The notes: generated by a model not told the origin, from the sequence alone. DNA of 64,000 nt from Parietichytrium sp. I65-24A (GCA_012862575.1 BLSF01000047.1:63853-127852), one strand, 5' to 3'. Positions 1 to 11,820 are shown, numbered from the stretch's first letter. Made by a program: numbers and translations.

Positions 1-1
1 A

Positions 2-484
2 CTCTACGTTGGCAAATTGCAGCGAACGCCCTATGCCGAGAAGCCATCAGAGCTCCAGGCGGTCGTTCGGCGCCATTTCGAGGAGTTTGGCGAGATAGAA
101 AACGTCAACGTCATCTGGGACAAGGCGATCGCGTTTGTCCGCTACAGATTTCGGTCCCACTGTGAATTTGCCAAGGAGGCTTTGGCGAATCAGACCTTGG
201 ATCACGACGAGATTCTGGACATTCGGTGGGCATTCGAAGACCCCAACCCGCTCGCTAAAGAGTCTATTAAACGCGCGAACGCAGATGCAGTTATTGCGGC
301 CATCAAAGCTGCTGGCCACTCCACCTCCTCTGCGTCGTATGCCCTTCCGGCTGACTACAAACCCTCCGAACAACCTGCATCCTCGAATGCTATCGAAGAT
401 GCTCCTGAACTTCAGTACCCAAACACCGACAATCAGTATGGCCCTGCCGAACAGCCTTCCGCCAAGCGAGCAAAGACTGGATGA
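2..484 (+). CDS. CWC2: Pre-mRNA splicing factor CWC2-like, C-terminal part (5' truncated by window)
   Basis: The visible 160 codons are the end of a protein carrying an RNA recognition motif. The reading frame is open from base 2 and begins with the RNP2-type strand LYVGKL. An RNP1-type strand (AIAFVRYRF) follows about 40 residues later, and the domain ends in RWAFEDPNP, a tail typical of fungal and protist Cwc2. Cwc2 belongs to the Prp19 (NineTeen) complex and contacts U6 snRNA in the activated spliceosome. The remaining 75 residues are low complexity and end in a basic AKRAKTG tail. The CCCH zinc finger and Torus region that normally precede the RRM would lie before the window, so they cannot be checked. 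An internal TTG could be mistaken for a start; the frame clearly continues upstream. RRM assignment is firm, CWC2 identity fairly firm. Confidence 0.75.
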   Translation, partial: LYVGKLQRTPYAEKPSELQAVVRRHFEEFGEIENVNVIWDKAIAFVRYRFRSHCEFAKEALANQTLDHDEILDIRWAFEDPNPLAKESIKRANADAVIAAIKAAGHSTSSASYALPADYKPSEQPASSNAIEDAPELQYPNTDNQYGPAEQPSAKRAKTG

Positions 485-1177
485 GCATGCATGCATTTCC
501 GTCGATCGCACTACGAACCGCCTGTTGCCGTGCAAATGTAACGTAACACGGCATTGCAACAAGATCAGTTCAGAGATAGCTTGAGTCTTGAACTGGACGA
601 CATTGCAACTTGGCACCTTACCATATGCAAGCAACTCAAAGAACTTGTCCAATCAACACTTGTACTTCATCCTTCCTTTCGGCACCGTGCTGCTGCATGC
701 AGACAGCTCATCAACAACCGCCCTGCCCGACCCAGACACCGTTCATGACAAGTCATTTCGCATCGATGCAATTCCATTCACATCCTTCTTACAGTTCTCA
801 CAGTCACAGCCACCCTTCTGCTATGAATCCCTACAGTATGTCTTAACACCCACATTAATCACTCTTATCAGCATTACTACCACGCTGCAATAGAAACTCT
901 TGTAACTATATCTATCCAAAAGCTTAGTCCTCAGATAATGGTTAGGGTAGCACTAAACAGTATCCGCAACAAGCATACAGCAAATACAGCAGCGAAAAGT
1001 GTCCTCGCGGACTGGGACGATTGGGACAACTGGGACGATTGGGACAGCTGGTACGAGCTTCGAGAGGGGTGCGCGGGGACTCTCTCTTTCTATTGGATAT
1101 AGTAGCCTGACTAGATCGTCGCGGTGACCAAGGGCCACACGCCAAAGGTGGGCAGCAGAAGCAGCGGCATCCTATCC

Positions 1178-1213
<36 letters not shown>

Positions 1214-1256
1214 TGGCGCGAGAGAGAGCTGAATTTTGAATTGTGAATTCTGAATN

Positions 1257-1289
<33 letters not shown>

Positions 1290-1591
1290 CGCGAGAGAGA
1301 GCTGAATTCTGAATTCTAAATTCTGAATTCTAAATTCTGAATTCTAAATTCTGAATTCTGAATTAAAGGCAAGACTGTTTTTGGTTCAATCAATCAACTC
1401 AAGAAAGTGTGTGTGTTTGCACTGTTAGTTTACATGTGTTTGTATGCTCGAGACGCGACTGCGAACAAGGTGATAGATATACTACGGAGAAGTTGGAAAG
1501 GGGCGATAGGAGAGCTGGTTCGCAGTTGATTGGAGAGTCGTTGGCGTGAGATCCGTGGAGCAGTGAATTGGAATTCTATACGTGGGCGAAG
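485..1591. other. Intergenic region with AT-rich and GAATTC-type repeats
   Basis: No convincing gene. Bases 1013-1050 hold a short tandem repeat built on TGGGACGATTGGGACAAC. Bases 1188-1365 hold two (TA)n tracts, each followed by TTGGCGCGAGAGAGAGCTGAATT, then a run of CTGAATT/CTAAATT units. One undetermined base lies at 1256. The TRAPPC9 promoter should lie here. Confidence 0.6.
1188..1365. repeat. Duplicated (TA)n plus GAATTC-like tandem repeat unit
   Basis: Two copies of a compound unit are visible. Each has a (TA)n tract (1188-1212 and 1257-1286) followed by TTGGCGCGAGAGAGAGCTGAATT starting near 1213 and 1286. After the second copy, the heptamers CTGAATT and CTAAATT alternate to about 1365. 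The N at 1256 sits at the junction, so copy number may be mis-assembled. Confidence 0.8.
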
Positions 1592-4500
1592 ATGGAATCG
1601 CTGTATTCGCACGCGTCGATTCAGGTGCTGGTGGTGCCGTTTGGGAACGTGTCTTTCTCGGCGTTCGAAAAGTACTTTGGATACATCAGCACCTTCCACG
1701 AGCTGCCGCTGCTGTTGGTACAAGATGCGCTGGGGACGCTGGAGGGATTCGATTATATGGACGCTGCCGGCGTGCTGAGATTTAACTTTGTGGTCAGGAG
1801 CGCAGACGACTTTGAAGCGGGTGCGGACAGCAGACCGTCCACTCCTGACGCGCCCAAGTCGCCGCGATTTGACAGTGACAACCAGACGATCGGGCAGCTT
1901 GGGCTGCACAGTTTGCAGGTTCATCGAAGGTGCTCTGCCATCCTCGGGATTTGCGACTGCCCCTCGACGCCGGACTTGGAGGAAGCATTCAACTCGTTTA
2001 ACGCCCTGGTAGCCAAGTATCCGCGGACTGCAATCTCGAGTTGGTGCGCATTTAACATCACCGAGGAACAGAGCACCGCCGAGAACGTGCCGTATCTCTT
2101 CGAGAACGGCATGAATCCCATATACCCGGATAACATGGAGCTGCAGATCGAGCGAGTCATGTGTAACCTAAGCGCGAGCTTGTTAAAGAGATTCGGGTCA
2201 CTCATCACAGAGGCCATGGAGCGTGTGGAGCAACTGCAAGACAAGACTGCCGAAAAGAGGCCCAAAGCTGGTTTGGCGAGAATGAGGTCCAGGGCGGACT
2301 CGTACCTCTCCATGCTCATGAGCGGCGCCACCTATCCCGGCGACAACGCCGTGACTGCAAAGACGACAGAAGCGAAACAACGAAAGCGGCAAGCTGGGCG
2401 TCTCGAAGCATGGGTGGGTGGATACTGTTTGCTTGCGGGATCTCCACAGGATGCCTTGAACCACTACAATAAGGCGATCGTAGAATGCTCATCTGTGGGG
2501 GACTTTGCATGGCAAGCAATTGCCCTCGAAGGTAGCGCTTCCGCCTTGTTTTTGTTGAAGACGCAGAGCGACGCCGGGTTCAAGCAGCTCGCCGGGCGTG
2601 ATGACAAAATCGCAGTCTCGGGGATCACCAGCGACTCGGTTGCGCCTCTCTCGATTAGCGCTCCGACCTCAAAGCCTGGGACCACAACCGACGTCATCCG
2701 CACAACTTCCTCGGACGCGGGAACGTCCAATACACCGCCGCCCCCGCCCCTGAACTTTCAGACTTACCGCCCAGCTCTCCGTATCCCTATTATACAAGAT
2801 GTACAAGCTGCTCTGCGAAAAGCTGCCGCGCTCTACAGCAAAGTCCAAGGGTTCTGGTATCTTGAGGCATACACTTCTATCAAGCTCGCGCATTACATGG
2901 CAGCAGGGACTCCGCCGCAAAAGGCAGAAACGGTGGACCTTCTCTCCAAACTCTTGCACAAAGCGCAGGACGAACTGTCCACGTCACGGGCCAAATCGCC
3001 AAACGCGCCCTCCCCGCCGCTGGGCCTCGAGCCAGAACAACAAGTTGAGTACAAGATGGAGGTCGCCGAAAGACAGGTGCAGGAGGCCCAAATTTTGTTC
3101 CGAAATATATGTATCCAGAGCGCCGTTATCCTTGCAAAGTATGACTATGCTCGAAAGTCCTCGTTCTTGTTGCAACAGGCTTCACAGCAAGAGGTGAACT
3201 GGTCCGACGCGTTTACGCTTTTGAAGCTTGCAGCGGAAGGCCTAGGCATTCATGCCAAGTTCACTGCAAACGACAATTCAAGCAAACCCGGAAAGCACCG
3301 TTCAGGCTCCCATCCCCACCAGGAACCGTCTTCGTGGCAAACTATTGAGCAGATGCTGCTGCAAGCACTTGCCGAGGCCGCTCAAAACGCGGGGCACTCT
3401 CACCTCGCCATTGATTATGCGCTCCAACTCATAGAAAAAGCTCCAAAGACCTCGGAGCTTCAACAGGAGCTGAGTGAGATGATAAACGCTTCGGTCAACG
3501 TGGGAGGCTTCTGCTACCTCTCCACAACCTGCTGCTTCCCCACACTTTCTCAACTCGAGGCCATGGATTGCGGTGAGCGCCTCGCTCTTCACAAGCGCAA
3601 AATTCCCAAGCGCAAAACCGTCTCTACCCCTAGTCCGGCCTCGCCGGTGAATCATTCGCCCCTGTTCTATTCTCCCTTCGACAAAGAGGACAGCACCTGG
3701 ACCGCCGCACCCACTGTTGATGGCGGTGCCTCGGACTGGAAGCCGTCAAAGACCTGGGTTCAGAATGAAATTGCTAGCGTGACTGTCCAGATGACCAACC
3801 CGACCGCATTTAAGGTCGTCATTGACGCACTTTATTTGGACATTCGCGAATATTCCGAGGAGGAGGAGCGCAAACCTTCCTCCATTCAGCACCTGGTCAT
3901 GGCTGCCGCCAGAGAGGAAAAAATAGAGTGCCATCGAGCTGTGCTGGTCCTCAAACCTTTCGAGACTATGACAAGAGTGGTGCTTTCTGCCCGCCCTTTG
4001 ACACAGGGCCGCTTCCAGGTCCATGGGTGCGTCGTGTCCGCAATGGGACTTATTAGTCGGCATCCTGCACCCAATGGCGCAATTCAAGTTGAGGTGGTGG
4101 AGCCACTGCCGTTCGTGTCCGTGGAAAGCGTCACCCCGCCACGCATCAGTGCCAGCGGCTCAGGCGTGGCCGAGCTGTATGAGGGAGAAATCGTCCCAAT
4201 CACATGCGAGATCCACCAGACTGCAGAGGTGGCCCCGGACGTTATCCGCCTCGACGCCTCGGTAAGCTTTGAACCACCAAGCTCTGCGTCCTATAAAGTG
4301 TTGAGAGCCTCCTCGTCATTCAAACATAGCTCGCTGGCATCCTTAGTAGAGCAGGTCTCCAACATTAGTTCGGGGCCCGAGGGTTCAGCTGGAGCCAAAG
4401 CTAGCGCCGAACCGGTGTCCGAGTACCTCATCACGTCATCGACGACTTTGCAGAGCCAGAAGCAAAAGGTGTTCTCGGTGGTCAAAGGGGTTGACGAGGT

Positions 4501-5446
4501 CAATCGCAGGCTCGAGTCCGGGCTCAGCAAAATTGAGCAGCATATGAGCGCCGCCCTTTCGGCGCCCATGCGGTTTAGTTTGCACCTGCAGGCGCAGCGA
4601 GGCTGTCGCAACGCAGCACTGCAGCTCTCTTACAGTGCTGCGGAACTTCCATTCGAAAGGCGGCACAAGCTCAGCTTTGATATGAACGTCAAGCCTGCAA
4701 TTCAAGCTGTCTTCCTGGACATCATTCGCTCACCCTTGCCGGAGTCCCCTGGAAATCAATTTTTGGTAGTGGCTGACATTCAGAACCTTGCCGACGACTC
4801 GTTCCTGCTCGATGTGCGCCCGAGAAACGTCGATGAAGTGGGCTTCAAGAAGCTGGCCTGCAGTAAGCTAGAACCGCGTTCCATGCACCGGGTGCTTTTT
4901 GCAATCCGAAATTCGGAGTATGAAAAGGTGGAAAATCTATCTTCATGGTTAGATAATAAGGTCAGCATACAATGGCAGACGCTGAGCAACCCAAAGAGGT
5001 TTGGCGCGGTCCCAATCAACGACAACATCATAATATCAGACGAAGCTGTCAAGAGAATTAACTCCTGTGGATTGGAGCTTCAAGTAACACGAAACGAAAA
5101 GGACGCAAGCGAGCTCGTCTTCTGCCTTCAGAACGTTTCCAAGGACCAAGTGTTTGAACAGATATCCGCCACAATTTGCGTCGTCCCAGGCAGATTTCAC
5201 CATGCTGTGGCATGGTCCGGCTCGATGACATTTGCGGTTGACAAACTTTCTCCCGGAAATACCGCTTCGTCGTCCATGTGCTTTCAGGTCCTCGAACCGA
5301 CCGAGCTCTCACAAAGAGAGTCGGACGCACCAGCTATAAACATACTTCAACAACAAGCCCCTTCCGTCGATCTGCTGCTATATGCTATGGAAGAAGGCGG
5401 TTCACAGCGGTCTTGGTCGCTTCCCTACTCCCTCCCGCTGGAGTGA
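1592..5446 (+). CDS. TRAPPC9: TRAPP II complex subunit TRAPPC9/Trs120-like
   Basis: A 1284-residue homologue of Trs120/TRAPPC9, a TRAPP II subunit. TRAPP II is the Rab-GEF/tether acting on Ypt31/Rab11-type GTPases at the late Golgi. The start chosen is the ATG at 1592 (MESLYSHASIQV); the frame also contains an upstream TTG at 1568. Family landmarks are the N-terminal block around residues 110-140 (HRRCSAILGICDCPS then a PDLEEAF stretch) and the TPR-like block GGYCLLAGSPQDALNHY near residue 285. A long C-terminal beta-rich half follows, as in Trs120. Low-complexity linkers lie near residues 355-385 and 675-700. Length matches the family (about 1150-1300). The gene is intronless and its stop is 104 bases from the convergent kinesin stop. 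COG7 at 53373 acts in the same organelle but is unlinked. Confidence 0.85.
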   Translation: MESLYSHASIQVLVVPFGNVSFSAFEKYFGYISTFHELPLLLVQDALGTLEGFDYMDAAGVLRFNFVVRSADDFEAGADSRPSTPDAPKSPRFDSDNQTIGQLGLHSLQVHRRCSAILGICDCPSTPDLEEAFNSFNALVAKYPRTAISSWCAFNITEEQSTAENVPYLFENGMNPIYPDNMELQIERVMCNLSASLLKRFGSLITEAMERVEQLQDKTAEKRPKAGLARMRSRADSYLSMLMSGATYPGDNAVTAKTTEAKQRKRQAGRLEAWVGGYCLLAGSPQDALNHYNKAIVECSSVGDFAWQAIALEGSASALFLLKTQSDAGFKQLAGRDDKIAVSGITSDSVAPLSISAPTSKPGTTTDVIRTTSSDAGTSNTPPPPPLNFQTYRPALRIPIIQDVQAALRKAAALYSKVQGFWYLEAYTSIKLAHYMAAGTPPQKAETVDLLSKLLHKAQDELSTSRAKSPNAPSPPLGLEPEQQVEYKMEVAERQVQEAQILFRNICIQSAVILAKYDYARKSSFLLQQASQQEVNWSDAFTLLKLAAEGLGIHAKFTANDNSSKPGKHRSGSHPHQEPSSWQTIEQMLLQALAEAAQNAGHSHLAIDYALQLIEKAPKTSELQQELSEMINASVNVGGFCYLSTTCCFPTLSQLEAMDCGERLALHKRKIPKRKTVSTPSPASPVNHSPLFYSPFDKEDSTWTAAPTVDGGASDWKPSKTWVQNEIASVTVQMTNPTAFKVVIDALYLDIREYSEEEERKPSSIQHLVMAAAREEKIECHRAVLVLKPFETMTRVVLSARPLTQGRFQVHGCVVSAMGLISRHPAPNGAIQVEVVEPLPFVSVESVTPPRISASGSGVAELYEGEIVPITCEIHQTAEVAPDVIRLDASVSFEPPSSASYKVLRASSSFKHSSLASLVEQVSNISSGPEGSAGAKASAEPVSEYLITSSTTLQSQKQKVFSVVKGVDEVNRRLESGLSKIEQHMSAALSAPMRFSLHLQAQRGCRNAALQLSYSAAELPFERRHKLSFDMNVKPAIQAVFLDIIRSPLPESPGNQFLVVADIQNLADDSFLLDVRPRNVDEVGFKKLACSKLEPRSMHRVLFAIRNSEYEKVENLSSWLDNKVSIQWQTLSNPKRFGAVPINDNIIISDEAVKRINSCGLELQVTRNEKDASELVFCLQNVSKDQVFEQISATICVVPGRFHHAVAWSGSMTFAVDKLSPGNTASSSMCFQVLEPTELSQRESDAPAINILQQQAPSVDLLLYAMEEGGSQRSWSLPYSLPLE

Positions 5447-5550
5447 GAGTTGTTTGCAAGCAACAAGCACAATCCGTCTCCACTAAAATATCACAGGACA
5501 GAAGCCGTACGAGAGGAGTCGACGGTTTGCTACCAGTTAGATTCTATGGG

Positions 5551-8112
5551 CTACAACGGAGCGAGCTGCCGAGGAGGGTTCATCACGTGGCGTCTTCCCT
5601 GACGCGATTGGCAGCGATCTCCGTAGCTTGGGTTCTGTATTCCGTCTTCCACCGGTAATTCTGCGGTCGGCCATTGGATGGCAGTCTGCTCTGACCCGCT
5701 ATTTTGTGAAGAAGAGTCCCGACTTCTTCTTCTTGACTTGCTCTTACGGCTGTTTTCCTTGGAAGACGATCGCTTATCCAGTGGGTCGTCATAGTCATCG
5801 GGATGGCGCTCCTCGTTTGCATTACTATTATCACTGTCTTCGTCCGAAGCAGCTTGGTGCCGTTTCGAACGATGAGACTTTTTCTTCTTCTTCTTTTTCT
5901 TCTGCTTTTCTTCGAAACCCTCCTCGTCGGAGTCCATCATTTGGTTCTTTTTGCTACTTGTGGTTGTCGAAATCATGTCGTCTTCAGTGTCATCCTCTCT
6001 CCGCTGCTTGCGCTTCTCTTTGCTTCCGCGACGCTTCTTGGAAGGAGACTCCGAGACGACTTCGGCGCCACCCTCCGGTGCTTCACCATTCAAGCCGGGC
6101 AAAGACAGAGGTTTATAACCGTTGCGCGGGCGAAGCTTTGGAAGCTTCCACTCGCCCTCGTCCTCATCCCACTCTGATTGCTCGAAAAGTTTGTTTCTCT
6201 CGGTAGGCATGAGGAAGATATCGAGGACCTGATCCAAGCGCTTGATTTCGCGGGCTTGCTCTCGAATGGTCTCCAGCAGCGATTCGCGCTCACTCTGAAA
6301 TTCCTCCTCGAGCTCACGCATTTCAGAGCGGACACGGTCCATTTTCGCAATCATGGTCTTCTTCAATGCGCGCAAGGCCTTTTGTTTCGCTTCTGCAACG
6401 CCTTGTGCATTTTTAAACTCCTCCTCGATGCAGCGCTTTTCTTCCTCTGCCTTTTCCTTGGCTTGTAAGAGCTCAGCCTCCTTACGCTTTTGCTCCTTGA
6501 GCTTCATTTGGGCTTTCCGAACGTCTCGCTGCCGCTTCGCCTCCATAATTTTCTCTTTGCGCTTAGCGTCATTGCCCATATTCTGCCCGAGCACCTTGCC
6601 CTGCAACTGCTTGAGTTTTTCTTCCAGCTCTTTGCGCTCGTGCTGTTGCCGGTCAATTTCCTGTTGTTTCCTGTCCAGCTCTTCTCCGAGTCTGTTGCGT
6701 TGCTCAACTACCGCTTCACTATAGTCTTGCAATGCCTTGTTCTCGGCGACGACCTTGTGGTCCTGGACAGTGACGAGCTTTTCTACCTCCACAACACGCT
6801 CCACTACCTTTTCTGAAATTGTCGAGTTGCTTTCTTGTTGTTGCGGCTGCGACGGCGCCTGCCGTGGTTCTTCTTCGGATGCGGGCGTGTATTGTGGTCT
6901 GGACTCGCCAGCTTTTGGGGTTCCAATCTGCATTTGTTGCTCGAGGAGCTGCTTCAGCTTTTCGATTTCATCTTTGTACTCGCGCAATAAGGCGTCTTTG
7001 GGGTCCTCATTGATTATTGGCTTGTTTTTGATATTTTTCGCCCTGTTTGCGTATCGAAGGGTAGACAGGGTCTCCTCATAGTTGTAGTCCGCAGGACTGA
7101 TGGCGCTAATCATCACGGTCTTTGTGTTTCCCCCGAGCGAGTCCTGGAGCAAACGGGTGAGCTTCGAGTCGCGATAAGGAATATGCTTGCCCTTTCCGTC
7201 GACAAGGGCGGAGATAACGTTCCCCAGCGCTGACAAGCTCAGATTAATTTGAGCGCCTTCCTTCAACCTGGTTCCAGTGGCGCCAGTCTTGCTCTGGCGC
7301 TCGGAGCCGGCCAAGTCCACAAGATTGAGCTTTCCCGCACGAAAATGGTTCTCGCCGTTATCATCTACCTCGTTTACTTCAATGACGACGCCAAAGATGG
7401 AGTGTGATCTAGAGGAGACACTGTTCATCAGAGTCTCGGCCACGGTCCTATTGCTGTCTCCCTTGGCCAGGACCCCGTCGATTTGGTGCCGGTTTTCAAC
7501 CACCTCAAACATGAGATCTTTGACGAAAACGCCCTTGTCAGGGGTCTCCTTTAGTTCCAGTCGCTTCTTTGGGTCATCGGAGAGTAGATCGCGAATGTCT
7601 TCGTTGTAGATCTCGAGATACGAGGCGCGAACCAAAAACTCCAGCTTTTGTCTCCCGGACGAGTTCCCCTCGTCCATTCCCATGCTATTTTTCAGCTGAA
7701 TAGAATTAAAGATATGCTCAAACGAATTTGGAATAATACCGCGTAATTTTCCCCGCTCGCCTTCTGGTAAGCTCTTGGGGTCTGCGTCTTCAGCTCCTGT
7801 CATTGTCCATGTCTTTCCGCACCCAGTTTGGCCGTACGCAAATATGGTGCCGTTAAACCCTTCCAACACGCTTTCCACCAGCGGAAATGCGGTTTCGTCA
7901 TACACCATCCTTTGTGTCGAGTCCTTATCATATACCGCGTCGAATGTGAACCCTTTCGTCGTGCCTTCCTTGTTTGGATTCATCAGCTCGATAAACCCTG
8001 TTTCGGTGTTCATTCGAACAATACCCTGCCGCCCTTCATTCTCCTCCTTCTTATTCGGGGGTCTGCATCGCACCACGACCTTTACACACTCGCTAGATTT
8101 GCCTTCCTCCAT
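5551..8112 (-). CDS. KIF3: Kinesin-2 (KIF3/heterotrimeric kinesin-II) motor subunit
   Basis: An 853-residue plus-end microtubule motor of the kinesin-2 family, which drives anterograde intraflagellar transport. The start is the ATG at 8112, just before [13 protein letters not shown]; the frame stays open upstream without another good start. The motor domain (about residues 8-350) shows the P-loop GQTGCGKT at 94-101, switch [12 protein letters not shown] and switch [11 protein letters not shown]. The neck begins with the kinesin-2 hallmark [14 protein letters not shown] charged coiled coil follows to about residue 640. A C-terminal block ([15 protein letters not shown], then [10 protein letters not shown]) resembles the kinesin-2 stalk/tail boundary. 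The last 120 residues are disordered, with a lysine run. Whether it is the KIF3A- or KIF3B-type subunit cannot be decided. Its presence implies a cilium. Confidence 0.92.
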   Translation of the reverse strand: MEEGKSSECVKVVVRCRPPNKKEENEGRQGIVRMNTETGFIELMNPNKEGTTKGFTFDAVYDKDSTQRMVYDETAFPLVESVLEGFNGTIFAYGQTGCGKTWTMTGAEDADPKSLPEGERGKLRGIIPNSFEHIFNSIQLKNSMGMDEGNSSGRQKLEFLVRASYLEIYNEDIRDLLSDDPKKRLELKETPDKGVFVKDLMFEVVENRHQIDGVLAKGDSNRTVAETLMNSVSSRSHSIFGVVIEVNEVDDNGENHFRAGKLNLVDLAGSERQSKTGATGTRLKEGAQINLSLSALGNVISALVDGKGKHIPYRDSKLTRLLQDSLGGNTKTVMISAISPADYNYEETLSTLRYANRAKNIKNKPIINEDPKDALLREYKDEIEKLKQLLEQQMQIGTPKAGESRPQYTPASEEEPRQAPSQPQQQESNSTISEKVVERVVEVEKLVTVQDHKVVAENKALQDYSEAVVEQRNRLGEELDRKQQEIDRQQHERKELEEKLKQLQGKVLGQNMGNDAKRKEKIMEAKRQRDVRKAQMKLKEQKRKEAELLQAKEKAEEEKRCIEEEFKNAQGVAEAKQKALRALKKTMIAKMDRVRSEMRELEEEFQSERESLLETIREQAREIKRLDQVLDIFLMPTERNKLFEQSEWDEDEGEWKLPKLRPRNGYKPLSLPGLNGEAPEGGAEVVSESPSKKRRGSKEKRKQRREDDTEDDMISTTTSSKKNQMMDSDEEGFEEKQKKKKKKKKSHRSKRHQAASDEDSDNSNANEERHPDDYDDPLDKRSSSKENSRKSKSRRRSRDSSSQNSGSEQTAIQWPTAELPVEDGIQNPSYGDRCQSRQGRRHVMNPPRQLAPL

Positions 8113-8321
8113 CCTGGCAATTTCGCGCAGAGGAAAAGCAGACACTCCGAGAACGGCACTTGCGCCGCAATAATAATCTCGCTTCTTTTTTTCACAGCGC
8201 AGAACAACTTGGCTCTTCCTGCCTGCCTCTTGAACTAACCCAAACCTGCGACATCTGTCAGCCCACGTTTCAAAACCTGCTCCAATATGCCAAAATCCAC
8301 CTTCCCCGATCCATATCCGCG

Positions 8322-8466
8322 TCCACATTCATATATTCACTTCCACATTCATATTCATATTCACATCCACATTCATATTCATATTGACAATCATATCCAT
8401 ATTCACATCCACATTCACGTTCATATTCATATTCACGTTCATATTCATATTCACGTGCACATCCAT
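8322..8466. repeat. Hexanucleotide minisatellite (TTCATA/TTCACA variants)
   Basis: About 24 imperfect 6-base units (TTCATA, TTCACA, TCCACA, TTCACG) occupy the region about 210 bases upstream of the kinesin-2 start. The reading frames through it are an artefact of the 6-base period. Confidence 0.85.
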
Positions 8467-10862
8467 TATCTCTCTCTCGCACATATATAATATATATTGC
8501 ATTGATTTCCATTGCATCTCTCCAACTTACGTGCTCGGACTCGGCGCAACTATCGCCTCAACCCACACGCGCACACAGAAGAAGGTCGGGGTCTGTCTGA
8601 CAGCGCGGCAGCTGGCTCATTCACAGGATCGTCCCCGCAGTTACCCAATGTGTACGCGAGGACACTTTGTGTTCTTCGTGTGTACTGGGACTCGCTCCTT
8701 GGACTTGGATGAGGAACGGTTGATTGATTTTCCTTGCCAGTGAGAAATTAGACGGGAGATGCAGAATTGATTTCGGGGGAGAAGTGGTGGAAGTAAGGTT
8801 AGAAGTGCACGTAATTTGGACGGAGATTGGAGAGGCGCGGTCGGAAGCTGTGGCAATAAACGGACAGCTGAGAGAAGGAGGGAGTGATCGTGAACAGAGT
8901 ATTGTTCTTTAGTGGTGTATGTTCTTATGTTCGTCGAATGGGTTACATAAAAACGCAAAAGTTGAGACGAAAATAGGAAAACTGCATTTGAAAAGTTAGT
9001 TTATAAAAGTCGATCTTTGTAACTTATTGCCACTTTGAAACATGCAACTCCGGGTTACAAAGTGCGCTTCCTTGAGTGTTTGGAACCAACATGAGCAATG
9101 TCATTGCAACTGATTTGACGTTGCGTGGAGAGAACGTAAGCGGTCCTTGGCGCTTTGGATGAACTGTTGCGTCGCCAAACTGAGCACGACAGGATTGAAG
9201 AGACGCCCTGGCAATTGCGCTCTGCGGCAACTACTTCAATCCAACTGACGATGACGCTTGATGAGTACCAACGATCCCAGATGTTTTGGAAAAAAAGAGT
9301 TGCGGAATGACTGGTCTGAAAAGTCTTCGTCATCATCAGCGCGGTACCGATACGTACGTTTTGGCGATGGTTTTATTTTATGAAAGTCATGAAACCGTCT
9401 CGTGCTCGCGGTTCATTCTCTCAAAATCTTTTCGAAATTGTGCGTTAGCGCGGCAGCAGCATCGACGACTTGTTGCGTCGAGGGACAATTTGATTTGATC
9501 CTCTGAGACAGCCAGCTTCTCGTTGAATTGTTTTCAGTGCTACTAGCTGGTACCTGGCCTGAACGCCTCCGTTCGGGAAGGAACCATAGGAGCTGAAGTT
9601 CCTGGAAGCAAAAATGTAGATGGCATTTAAAATGCGCCAGCTGGTTTGACATGGCTTGGGGTGATCATTCGTTCTACGCATAGAGGGCGGGCTTTTTCTC
9701 CGATAGAGCGCAGTGCGCAGTCGAGTTGAAGCTATCGAAGAAGAAGAAAAGAAGTAAAGCAATCTTCGAGGTCTTAGTTGAAGTTTGTTGGGAATCTCGT
9801 CGGTCAATTGCCAGCGCTGTGCCAGTCAAGTGGGCCCACACTTCAATAGTCCTTTAAAACGATAGCACTTAAGCGCGGCTCCTGGCCTCCGCAAGTAGCC
9901 GAGGCTCTTGCAACAGCTTCAGCTTTGTAAAAACGGTTTCAGACTCAATCTTCGGCGCAGAAGAGTGCAAAGTTTTGCCCATGTCCCACTCCTGAGCACT
10001 ATCGGCATCATCAATCAGAGCGCCGTAGCCCACCTGATGTTCTGCCGGCAAAGACTACTAATAGTATAGGAGCCGTTCAACGGTCATCTCAGTGGCACGT
10101 TGACTCAGACTCACTTGAAGGGAGGCGAAACGCTTGAAAGATGCTGGAAGACGTTGGAAGACTAGGTCTCGCGAACTCCCGATGGGGCGTCCCGGTACTA
10201 TTCGCTGACATGAGTCGCTTTGCTTTCGAATCTGGTTGATTTGGCGATTCAATCTTGCAAGCTGCCCCCAATTAGTGATGCTCGGCCAAATTCCTCTCCG
10301 CTCTGGGCACCGGTGCTCCAATCGTGTTCACCATCTCTCCTCACTCACCACCGCAAGAGCACCATGATGTCAGATTAAAAAATTTATACCAACATCAACA
10401 CAAACAAGATAGATTGTCTTCCAACTTGCGCAAATTTGCGCACCTCTCATCCCAGACATTTGGGTTCCCGGTTCCTGGCTCCCAGTCCTACTGGTTCCTA
10501 TCCCCGGGTCATAAGGTGCGGGTTCCGGATTCGGGAACCGGGTCGTGGGTTCTCAGCTGCGCCGCGGCCGCAAATGTGACTGTAACGGCCATTTCGCGAG
10601 ACGCTAATGAGAGTGAGTACTGTGAGGACCGTTACTCAGAGTGCAGTGCCACAGTGAGGTAAGTTAGTGCAGGAAGCGCAGAGCAGTCTAGTGAAGTGGA
10701 GAGTGAAGTGAGTAAGTGAGTAAGTGAACAAGTGAGTGAGCGAGTGAGTGAGTGAAGTGCTCTCTAACATTCCATTTATCTATCTATCTGTCAATCTGTC
10801 AATCTGTAATTCTGTTAATCTGGATGTCAGCCTGTCTAGAATTTAGAAGTTTTAAACGTCTC

Positions 10863-10905
10863 TGCTGTCTGTGCTGTCTGTGCTGTCTGTGCTGTCTGTG
10901 CTGCT
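10863..10905. repeat. 9-bp tandem repeat (TGCTGTCTG)
   Basis: Four to five copies of TGCTGTCTG in perfect register, in non-coding DNA upstream of the TmcB-like gene. Confidence 0.8.
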
Positions 10906-10963
10906 GGAACGGCCGTCGAGTCGTTCATGTCGTGGAAGAATTGCGCGTGGAGAGGGGGTGCGA

Positions 10964-10966
<3 letters not shown>

Positions 10967-10997
<31 letters not shown>

Positions 10998-11032
10998 GGT
11001 AAGAAGANNNNNNNNNNNNNNNNNNNNNNNNN

Positions 11033-11070
<38 letters not shown>
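10967..11070. repeat. (GA)n microsatellite interrupted by a 25-base assembly gap (11008-11032)
   Basis: GA dinucleotides run on both sides of 25 Ns. The gap is almost certainly an unresolved microsatellite rather than missing gene sequence. Confidence 0.85.
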
Positions 11071-11820
11071 TAGAAAGAGAGGTGTGATTGGCGCAATTGA
11101 AATATTCTATATATGTGTCGCTCATTGATGAGTTGATTTTGATAGATGCATTTCAATTGAGTGAATGGGAATATGCGGAAGGGAGATTGCGCGATGCAGC
11201 GAGTCGTGGAGAATGAGAGGGTTGGTTGATTGATGGATTGGTTGTTTGTTTATTCACCGGCAGCGGAGATAGGGATAGATATGTGGATAGACGGATACAT
11301 GGGGATGCTTCTCTGACTGTGAGTTGTTGAATGTGACTGCCAGGGCATGACATGGCAGGGGCTGTGGTGTGGGAAATTATTAGGATGCCAGCGTGGGGCC
11401 TCGCCACGTTTTGCATCTCGCGTTTTACCTTTCACGCTCAAGTATTAGCGCTTGCCTCACTCACTCACTCACTCCTTCCTTCCTTTTTTTCTTCTTTCTT
11501 TCTTGCGCTCATTGGCTCTCATTGCTTTGCCCTCTGGTTTCACAATTGACATTCTATTCGTTGCCTGCAAGTCGCAGGGTCTGAGAGGATCGTGAGTACT
11601 GTGAAACAGAGGGGAGAGTGCGTAGGGAAGGGAAGCAGAGGGATTGCTGAGAGTATAGAGAGCCAGTCAGTCGATCGATGGAAAGAAAGAGCTGTGTAAT
11701 TCGCCGTGCAACTTAATGTTGACTCGCTGCTTGAGTTGGCCACAGCCAGTGCGGTCCGAGGTTTAGCCGACCCGTAAAGGCAGCGGGTGGCGCCGGGGGA
11801 GCTGGGGGCGGGGCAACACA

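Larger units (their letters stand above)
8113..11820. other. 3.7 kb gene-poor region with simple repeats and a small gap
   Basis: No gene can be supported; reading frames are short and without recognisable domains. It holds the TTCATA-type minisatellite (8322-8466), a GTGA/GTAA-rich stretch (about 10695-10755), a 9-bp tandem repeat (10863-10905) and (GA)n tracts around a 25-base gap. The 5' UTRs and promoters of kinesin-2 and the TmcB-like gene must lie at its two ends. Confidence 0.6.

Noticed and set aside
8270-8517. Tyr/Glu/Cys-rich and Ile/His-rich peptides over the TTCATA repeat
   Set aside because: Pure products of a 6-base repeat; no coding signal.
9413-9807. A minus-strand stretch loosely like the start of a Copia-type reverse transcriptase
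   Set aside because: Only about 20 residues look similar, with no second motif nearby and no terminal repeats seen. If real it is a short, old fossil, and the similarity is too weak to call.
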